Source: Acidiphilium multivorum AIU301 (GTDB taxonomy: Bacteria; Pseudomonadota; Alphaproteobacteria; Acetobacterales; Acetobacteraceae). Taken from it: 64,000 nucleotides of DNA. The translations under genes were made by a program, and so were the position numbers. The first letter of the stretch is position 1. Each line of letters opens with the position of its first letter. Positions 58,449 through 64,000 of the stretch are shown one piece after another. The notes under the pieces are model-generated. The model saw only the letters and a program-made list of their open reading frames with translations, was not told where the DNA came from and ran no database searches. The stretch covers positions 2,543,001-2,607,000 of the forward strand of contig NC_015186.1 of the NCBI RefSeq assembly GCF_000202835.1. Reading direction: 5' to 3'.

Positions 58449-60311
58449 ATGGCAGCGCCAGATCTGACGAAGCTCGGAAAATATGACATCGTCCGTATTC
58501 TCGGCCGGGGCGCCATGGGCACCGTCTACGAAGGCTTCGATCCGATCATTGCGCGTCGCGTCGCCATCAAGACGGTCAATCTCGATGATACCGACGACGC
58601 CGAGGCCGCCGAGGGGCTGCTCCGGTTCCGGCGGGAAGCGCAGGCCGCCGGACGGCTGACGCATCCGAACATCGTGGGCATCTACGATTACGGCGAGACC
58701 GACGGGCTTGCCTATATCGTCATGGAATATGTCGAAGGCGAAACACTGAAATCGGTGCTCGACAGAGGCGAACGCTTTGCCACGGTCGACGCGCTGCGAA
58801 TGATGCGGTCGCTGCTCGCAGGACTGGCCTACAGCCACGACAACGGCGTTATCCATCGTGACATCAAGCCTGCCAATGTGATGATCACGAGAGATGACCA
58901 GGTGAAGCTCGCCGATTTCGGCGTCGCCAGAATCGAAAGTTCGAGCCTCACCCAGGCCGGGACGATGATCGGCACGCCTTCGTACATGTCTCCCGAGCAG
59001 TTCATGGGGCAGACGATCGACATGCGGACCGACATCTATTCCGCAGGCGTCATGCTTTATCAGCTACTCACTGGCGAGAAGCCGTTCGAAGGCTCGATCA
59101 CCGCGATCATGCACAAGGTGCTGAACGTCGAGCCGCCAGCGCCCTCGGCCCTGTCGATCTCGGTGCCGCCGAGGCTCGATGCAATCGTCCGCAAGGCGAT
59201 GGCGAAACGGCCGGACGACCGTTTCGCCGACGCAAGGGAATTCGCGCAAGCCCTGGCAACCGCGGAGTCCGACACCGGTTCCGGCAGCCTCTCGCTCGCT
59301 GGCGAGGGAGTTGATGGAGATGCGACGATGATCGCCTCTTCCGGCCGTCATGCCGCCGCCGCACCGGAAGCCTCCGTCCGCTTGCCCACCCCTCCCGCAC
59401 CCGCGGGCGAGACCGGCGGCCGGCGTGGCCTCCTCATCGGCGGAATTGCCGCGGCCGCGTTGATCGTCGCCGGCGGCGGCACTTATTTCCTGCTGGGCGG
59501 CGGGCACCATGCCGCGCAGCAAGCCGCGCCGTCCCACCCCTCCGCGACGAAGCCGGCCTCAGCCAGAAGCGTCAAGACGCCGGCGCCGGCGCCCGCGCCA
59601 CCGGTTGCCGCTCAAGCGACGCCCGCGCCCGCATCGGCGCCCACACCCGTGCCGCCGCCCTCGGCCGCCACGATCGAGGCGCGACTGACCGCCGCCGTGC
59701 GTCAGACCTCCTGCGCGATGGCAACCGGAAGCGCCCGGAACGGAGACTTCCAGGTCTCGGCTCTCGTTCGCGCTGCGAACAAGCCCGCGCTGGCGGCAGC
59801 GATCGACGATGTCGCCCGCGCGATTCCCTCGGCGCATGTTGCCGTCACGCTCGACGATTTCACCGGCCCGTATTGCGGCATGGTTTCGACGATCGAGCCC
59901 TATGCACCCGTCTTCGCGGATGCCGCCCAGCGACTCGGCTTCAGGCTTGCGGGCGGCGTCAACCGCCTTGCCAAGGGGCAGCCGATCACTGTGCGCGTGA
60001 AGCCGCCCGCATGGGCCCATGATCTCGAGATCGACTATGTCTCGAGCAATGGGCAGATCTATCGTCTCCACCCCGCCGCGGACCGGAAGGACGGGATCAT
60101 CAGCGACACGCTGGGTCAGGTTGGCGCGCCGTTCGGGAGGGACATGATCGTTGCCATCGCCTCGACCGCCCCGCTGCCGCTGGCCACGGGCGATCAGCTA
60201 ACATCGACGAAAGCATGGCCAGGACAGCTTCAGTCCGCGCTTTCGACGATCACGCAAAAAGGCGGCCGCGTCGCCACGGCCGCCATATTGCTTGATACGA
60301 GACCCAAATGA
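58449..60311 (+). CDS. Transmembrane Ser/Thr protein kinase (PknB/PpkA-like) with C-terminal DUF4384-like domain
   Basis: The 620-residue protein has an N-terminal Hanks-type kinase domain (about 11-275): glycine loop G-R-G-A-M-G-T-V, Lys41 in V-A-I-K, H-R-D-I-K-P-A-N with catalytic Asp138, D-F-G and S-P-E-Q. All key residues are present. A membrane helix lies at about 326-346, then a proline/alanine linker and a C-terminal periplasmic domain (about 420-620). That domain contains F-G-R-D-M-I-V-A-I-A-S-T-A-P-L-P, which resembles DUF4384, found in PpkA-like and other envelope kinases. It is the last gene of the tps-CHAT operon. Substrates are unknown; the T6SS FHA protein encoded 14 kb away is a candidate. 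Confidence 0.9.
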   Translation: MAAPDLTKLGKYDIVRILGRGAMGTVYEGFDPIIARRVAIKTVNLDDTDDAEAAEGLLRFRREAQAAGRLTHPNIVGIYDYGETDGLAYIVMEYVEGETLKSVLDRGERFATVDALRMMRSLLAGLAYSHDNGVIHRDIKPANVMITRDDQVKLADFGVARIESSSLTQAGTMIGTPSYMSPEQFMGQTIDMRTDIYSAGVMLYQLLTGEKPFEGSITAIMHKVLNVEPPAPSALSISVPPRLDAIVRKAMAKRPDDRFADAREFAQALATAESDTGSGSLSLAGEGVDGDATMIASSGRHAAAAPEASVRLPTPPAPAGETGGRRGLLIGGIAAAALIVAGGGTYFLLGGGHHAAQQAAPSHPSATKPASARSVKTPAPAPAPPVAAQATPAPASAPTPVPPPSAATIEARLTAAVRQTSCAMATGSARNGDFQVSALVRAANKPALAAAIDDVARAIPSAHVAVTLDDFTGPYCGMVSTIEPYAPVFADAAQRLGFRLAGGVNRLAKGQPITVRVKPPAWAHDLEIDYVSSNGQIYRLHPAADRKDGIISDTLGQVGAPFGRDMIVAIASTAPLPLATGDQLTSTKAWPGQLQSALSTITQKGGRVATAAILLDTRPK

Positions 60312-60315
60312 TCGA

Positions 60316-60687
60316 TTATTTGCCGAGCGTCTGCAGATAGGCGACCACGTCGGCCCGATCGGTGGCATTGGCCATGCCCATATAGGGCATCTTGGTGCCC
60401 GGCACATCCGCCTGCGGATTGGCCAGGAACTTGTCGAGCGTCGAGGCGTTCCACACGATTCCGGACTTCTTGAGCGCCGGGGAGAACTGGAATCCCGGGG
60501 TCGCAGCGGCCTTCGCGCCGTAGACGCCCGCCAATGACGGGCCGATCCCGTTCTGCCCCGGGCTCACGCTATGGCAGGCTGCGCACTGGGCCTGAAACAG
60601 TGCCTTGCCATGTGCCACGTTCGCCGCCTGCGCGCTCGCGATGCAGAATGCACCCGCGGCAACGGCGATGAGAAGAGTGGATTTCAT
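60316..60687 (-). CDS. Small class I cytochrome c
   Basis: The 123-residue protein has a signal peptide (about 1-22, ending A-Q-A-A), the heme c site C-A-A-C-H (residues 35-39) and a distal methionine in G-T-K-M-P-Y-M-G near 97-104, the cytochrome c2 / c-550-like layout. It is a periplasmic single-heme electron carrier. It follows the cytochrome-porin gene on the same strand, separated by 51 bases that hold a strong hairpin, and has its own AGGAGAG ribosome site. It may shuttle electrons between the outer-membrane cytochrome and the inner membrane. Confidence 0.9.
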   Translation of the reverse strand: MKSTLLIAVAAGAFCIASAQAANVAHGKALFQAQCAACHSVSPGQNGIGPSLAGVYGAKAAATPGFQFSPALKKSGIVWNASTLDKFLANPQADVPGTKMPYMGMANATDRADVVAYLQTLGK

Positions 60688-60705
60688 TTTGGTCTCTCCT
60701 GTCGG

Positions 60706-60729
60706 GCACCCGCCCGTCCGGGCGGGTGC
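60706..60729 (-). promoter_or_regulatory. Intercistronic 11-bp-stem hairpin between cytochrome-porin and cytochrome c
   Basis: GCACCCGCCCG, two loop bases, then CGGGCGGGTGC: a perfect very GC-rich stem. No T-run follows in the transcribed direction and the next gene's ribosome site comes right after. It is more likely an mRNA-stabilising or processing hairpin, or a partial terminator, that sets the ratio of the two proteins. Confidence 0.55.
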
Positions 60730-60738
60730 GTGTTGTCC

Positions 60739-62088
60739 TCAGAAAGCCAGCCATACACCGGCAAACAGCGTATCGTTCGCCTGTGCGTTGGTTCCCTGGC
60801 CGTCATAATTGTGCGCAAGGCCATTGAAGATCGGATAGACGGTATCCTCGACGAAGAACTTGGCATTCAGCCAGGGCAGCCATTTCGGTCCCCCATCGTT
60901 GAACGGGTAGTAATCGAGCTCCGTCGTCCAGCTGTTGCTGTTCGGCTTGCCGTTCGCGTTTCCGTAATAAACCGGATCGGAATTCCCGTAAATCGTGTTG
61001 AACGACTCTGTGATCCCGAACTTCTGGTAGAGCAGTTCGGACAGCGTGATCGTGGCGACGTTCAGACTGTCGGCACGGTTGCTGACACTGCCGAGCGGAT
61101 AGCTTGCCGCCCAGTCCTGCGACTCGTGGATGATGTTCGCCTGAACCGAAAACGCCTGATTGTGCGTGATGTACTGGAACTGCGTGTCGGCCGCGATGTC
61201 GAAGAATTGATCCGTCGGGCCGCTCGCCACACCCGTCGGATAGACCCGATCCATCAGCGCATAGCTGCCGACCTCGATCGAGGAGTTACCCCACTGATGC
61301 TGGAAGGCGAGCCGCAGATAGGGCGCCACACCATCGATCTTGGGGCCGCCGCCCGCGCCGAGCGCGTAGCCCATGCGTTGCGGCAACGACTTGTAGAGGT
61401 CCGCCTCGGCATAGATCATGTCGGACGGCGTGACGTTGAGCGCGCCGTAGACGCCCGCGCCATACACGGTCTGCGCCAGCGACGCGATCTGCTGCGAGGC
61501 CGCGGGGGCGTTCGCGAGACCCGAGGGGATATAGGGATAGCCCCAGCTCGGCGGCGTGTTCCAGAGGTCTGTCACGGCCGGGTTGTTGTTGAGGGTAATG
61601 CCCCAGAACAGCGGGTGACCGAACAGGCTGCCGGGCCGGGCAAGACGGATATCGGTGTTGTCCCAACTCCACTGCCTGGCGACGCCGTCATACGTCACCT
61701 GCACAAACGCGCCGAGGCCGATCGCCGAATCGAGCGCGCCGCCATAGAACAGGCTGGTCTGCTGCGCGGCCCAGGCATCGTTCGACTTGAAGCCGGGCTG
61801 CAGGCCGCCCGGGACCTTGTCGTGCTGCTGGGTCCATCCGATCTGGGACATCACGGCGAAATTCTTCCAGGTCGGGAAGGTGCCGCCGGCGATGTAGCCC
61901 TCGAGCTTGAAATCCCGCCCATACGGCGTGAGCTGCGGAAAGCCGATATGACAGGCCGAGCACGGTTCGCCGGTCTGCGCTGCAAAGGCGGGGATCGCGT
62001 AGGCAGCGCGAGGCGCCGCAAGCCAGGCTGCGGCAACCATGCCAGCGGCCGCAAGCCGCCAGGAATAGGGATGTGACCGGGTTTTCAT
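60739..62088 (-). CDS. Cyc2-like fused monoheme cytochrome-porin (outer membrane)
   Basis: The 449-residue protein has a signal peptide ending A-Y-A (about residue 31), then at once P-A-F-A-A-Q-T-G-x-x-C-S-A-C-H with heme ligands at residues 43-47. The rest looks like an outer-membrane beta-barrel with alternating aromatic strands and a C-terminal aromatic residue (W-L-A-F). This architecture, one N-terminal heme fused to a porin, is that of Cyc2, the outer-membrane Fe(II) oxidase of Acidithiobacillus, and of a wider family of uncharacterised cytochrome-porins with P-A-F-A-R-Q-T-G. I prefer the ATG at 62088, preceded by GGGAG; an ATG at 62112 is less likely. A direct role in iron oxidation or reduction is inference. 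Confidence 0.8.
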   Translation of the reverse strand: MKTRSHPYSWRLAAAGMVAAAWLAAPRAAYAIPAFAAQTGEPCSACHIGFPQLTPYGRDFKLEGYIAGGTFPTWKNFAVMSQIGWTQQHDKVPGGLQPGFKSNDAWAAQQTSLFYGGALDSAIGLGAFVQVTYDGVARQWSWDNTDIRLARPGSLFGHPLFWGITLNNNPAVTDLWNTPPSWGYPYIPSGLANAPAASQQIASLAQTVYGAGVYGALNVTPSDMIYAEADLYKSLPQRMGYALGAGGGPKIDGVAPYLRLAFQHQWGNSSIEVGSYALMDRVYPTGVASGPTDQFFDIAADTQFQYITHNQAFSVQANIIHESQDWAASYPLGSVSNRADSLNVATITLSELLYQKFGITESFNTIYGNSDPVYYGNANGKPNSNSWTTELDYYPFNDGGPKWLPWLNAKFFVEDTVYPIFNGLAHNYDGQGTNAQANDTLFAGVWLAF

Positions 62089-62128
62089 TTGCAGTCTCCC
62101 GTTGACTTTCATTCAGTGACGAGCATCC

Positions 62129-62134
62129 GATTAA
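62129..62134 (-). promoter_or_regulatory. Candidate -10 box of the cytochrome-porin promoter
   Basis: TTAATC on the minus strand lies so that the inferred transcription start (about 62122) puts the upstream FNR-type box near -40.5, the class II activator position. The -10 match itself is weak. Confidence 0.4.
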
Positions 62135-62155
62135 CAGGGCCCAAAATCGTGGTCG

Positions 62156-62169
62156 TTGATCGAGATCAA
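62156..62169. promoter_or_regulatory. Perfect FNR/FixK/Anr-type box
   Basis: TTGAT-CGAG-ATCAA matches the FNR-family consensus TTGAT-N4-ATCAA at all ten specified positions. It is about 68 bases upstream of the cytochrome-porin ATG, in the gap shared with recQ. This predicts oxygen- or redox-dependent activation of the cytochrome genes by an FNR/FixK/Anr-type regulator, which is not encoded in the window. Confidence 0.8.
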
Positions 62170-62246
62170 TTTGTGACGGCTTGTGACCGCATGTTGCAGG
62201 TGTGCACCATTGCCGCCGGCCCGGCGAAAGCCCTACACCTTGTCCC

Positions 62247-64000
62247 GTGCGAATCGACCCGCCCCGACGGCCTACGGAAGATATCGCCATAGAACCCGAA
62301 GCGGTTCTAAGGCGGGTTTTCGGCCATGACGGTTTCCGGGGGCCGCAGCGCGACATCGTCACCCATGTCATCGCCGGGCATGACGCCCTCGTGCTGATGC
62401 CCACCGGCGGCGGGAAGTCGATCTGCTATCAACTTCCCGCAATCTGCCGGCGGGGCGTCGGAATCGTGGTCTCGCCGCTGATTGCCCTGATGCGCAATCA
62501 GGTCGAGGCGCTGCGCCAGCTGGGTGTGCGCGCCGCGGCCTTCAACTCGAGCCTCGAGGCCGCCGAACGCGCGACGGTTCTCCGGGCACTTCGGGCAGGG
62601 GAGCTCGACCTGCTCTACGTGGCGCCGGAGCGGCTGGTCACCGAGGATTTCCTCGCCCTGTTAGGGTCGGTGCGGATCGCACTCTTCGCGATCGACGAAG
62701 CCCACTGCGTCAGCCAATGGGGCCATGATTTCCGGCCCGAATATCTCCAGCTCGCAACGATCGGCGAGAGATTTCCGGGCGTGCCCCGCATCGCACTCAC
62801 CGCCACGGCCGATCCGCAGACGCGCGATGACATCGCGCGCCGCCTCGGGCTCGACGGGGCGCGCCTGTTCATCTCCAGTTTCGACCGGCCGAACCTGACC
62901 TACGCGATCGCGCCCAAGATCGAGCCACGGCGGCAGCTTCTCGCCTTCCTGCGCGGCCATGAGGGCGAGTGCGGCATCGTCTACTGCCTGAGCCGCGCCG
63001 CCGTCGAGGAAACGGCGAGCTGGCTTGCCGGCCAGGGCCTGCGGGCCCTGCCCTATCATGCCGGGCTGGATGCGGCGACGCGGAACCGGAACCAGGACGC
63101 CTTCCTCGGCGAGGACGGCCTGATACTGGTTGCCACCATCGCCTTCGGCATGGGGATCGACAAGCCGGACATCCGCTTCGTCGCCCATCTGGACCTGCCA
63201 TCGAGCCTGGAGGCCTATTATCAGGAGACCGGCCGCGCCGGCCGCGACGGCGCGCCGGCCGAGACCCTGATGCTCTATGGTATGCAGGATGTGGCATTGC
63301 GTGGACGCCTGATCGACCAGAGCGACGCGCCGGACGAGGTCAAGCGCATTGCCCGGGCCAAGCTCGGCGCGCTGCTCGGCGTCTGCGAGACGGCCGGGTG
63401 CAGGCGGCGCGCGGTGCTCGCGCATTTCGGCGAAACCTATCCCGGAGACTGCGGCCGCTGCGACAATTGCCGCACACCGGTGCAGACCTGGGACGGTACC
63501 GAAGCCGCGCGCAAGGCGCTTTCGGCGATACTGCGCACGGGGCAGCGCTTCGGTGTGGGCCACCTGACCGATATTCTCCGCGGCACCGCGACCGACCGGA
63601 TCAGGCATCTTGGTCACGACAGGCTGCCGACGTTCGGGGTCGGCGCGGATCTCGACCGCCGCCAGTGGGGCTCGGTCTTCCGTCAGCTCGCGGTGGCCGG
63701 GCTGGTCGAGATCGACCACGAGGCCTATGGCGCGCTGCGCATCACGGAGCGGGCCCGGCCGGTGCTTCGCGGCGAGGAGGCGCTCCGCCTGCGCCGCGAC
63801 CCCGCCACCGGCAGGAGGGGCGGGCAGCGCAGCACGGCGGGGCCATCACCGGCGATCGAAGCCCCCGGTTTCGAGGCGCTCCGGGAATGGCGGCGCGAGG
63901 TCGCCCGCTCGCAGCAAGTGCCTGCCTATGTCATTTTTCACGATGCGACGCTGGCCGCCCTCGCTGCCGCGAGGCCAAGCAGCCGGCGCGATCTGGCGGC
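62247..64000 (+). CDS. recQ: ATP-dependent DNA helicase RecQ (3' partial)
   Basis: The frame is open to the window edge (about 585 codons seen). Helicase motifs appear in order: motif 0 G-H-D-G-F-R-G-P-Q, Walker A M-P-T-G-G-G-K-S (about 51-58), S-P-L-I-A-L-M and the D-E-A-H box in [11 protein letters not shown]. Then come [14 protein letters not shown], the [10 protein letters not shown] motif VI, the RecQ zinc site with C-R-R...C-G-R-C-D-N-C and the beginning of an HRDC domain ([10 protein letters not shown]). It unwinds DNA in recombination and repair. The GTG at 62247 is the best start I can see, without a strong ribosome site. It is divergent from the cytochrome-porin gene. Confidence 0.93.
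   Translation, partial: MRIDPPRRPTEDIAIEPEAVLRRVFGHDGFRGPQRDIVTHVIAGHDALVLMPTGGGKSICYQLPAICRRGVGIVVSPLIALMRNQVEALRQLGVRAAAFNSSLEAAERATVLRALRAGELDLLYVAPERLVTEDFLALLGSVRIALFAIDEAHCVSQWGHDFRPEYLQLATIGERFPGVPRIALTATADPQTRDDIARRLGLDGARLFISSFDRPNLTYAIAPKIEPRRQLLAFLRGHEGECGIVYCLSRAAVEETASWLAGQGLRALPYHAGLDAATRNRNQDAFLGEDGLILVATIAFGMGIDKPDIRFVAHLDLPSSLEAYYQETGRAGRDGAPAETLMLYGMQDVALRGRLIDQSDAPDEVKRIARAKLGALLGVCETAGCRRRAVLAHFGETYPGDCGRCDNCRTPVQTWDGTEAARKALSAILRTGQRFGVGHLTDILRGTATDRIRHLGHDRLPTFGVGADLDRRQWGSVFRQLAVAGLVEIDHEAYGALRITERARPVLRGEEALRLRRDPATGRRGGQRSTAGPSPAIEAPGFEALREWRREVARSQQVPAYVIFHDATLAALAAARPSSRRDLA

Overview
The window is about 64 kb of very GC-rich DNA (third codon positions almost all G or C, so nearly every gene casts long antisense shadows). 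The gene families point to an alphaproteobacterium, most likely Acetobacteraceae and plausibly Acidiphilium. The clues are a short conserved protein typical of that family, a type VI secretion (T6SS) set with an OmpA-tailed TssL, and a porin-type cytochrome resembling those of acidophilic metal-cycling bacteria. The taxonomic assignment is inference. No rRNA, tRNA or CRISPR array was found, and no convincing intrinsic terminator.

Layout. 0-3.7 kb: a PRPP-themed group (APH-like kinase, divergent PRPP synthase, RMD1 protein, phosphoribosyltransferase, DUF2267 protein). 3.8-6.9 kb: a patatin-like phospholipase and an MFS carrier. 7-10 kb: an AceE-like 2-oxoacid dehydrogenase divergent from an Lrp/AsnC regulator. 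10-12.1 kb: a membrane GGDEF-EAL protein. 12.5-20.3 kb: an MFS carrier followed by a tightly coupled operon of Rieske oxygenase, Cys/Met-type PLP enzyme, two-subunit opine/sarcosine-type oxidase and monomeric sarcosine-oxidase-like flavoprotein, which looks like catabolism of an N-methylated or quaternary amine. 20.3-28.3 kb: a LysR regulator and a peptide-type ABC importer. Its binding-protein gene is split by a complete 1449-bp IS4-family element with 10-bp target duplications. 28.7-35.7 kb: a lipoprotein hydrolase, an acyltransferase, a small conserved protein, a LysE exporter and a pqiABC lipid-transport operon.

35.7-47.6 kb (minus strand): one compact T6SS operon reading vgrG, DUF6931-like, tagH (FHA), tssJ, tssK, tssL, tssM, tagF, pppA. 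It holds the membrane complex, the TssK adaptor, the spike and the threonine-phosphorylation proteins, but not the sheath, Hcp, ClpV or the remaining baseplate genes. 47.6-47.9 kb is an AT-rich divergent promoter gap.

47.9-60.3 kb (plus strand): a four-gene operon encoding a TpsB outer-membrane transporter, a large TpsA adhesin with very recently amplified 276/288-bp repeats, a CHAT-protease lipoprotein and a transmembrane Ser/Thr kinase. I consider this the most interesting system. Its kinase could also supply the PpkA-type activity missing from the neighbouring T6SS operon. 60.3-62.1 kb (minus): a Cyc2-like fused cytochrome-porin and a small cytochrome c, preceded by a perfect FNR/FixK-type box positioned as for class II activation. 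62.2 kb to the end: recQ, cut off by the window edge.
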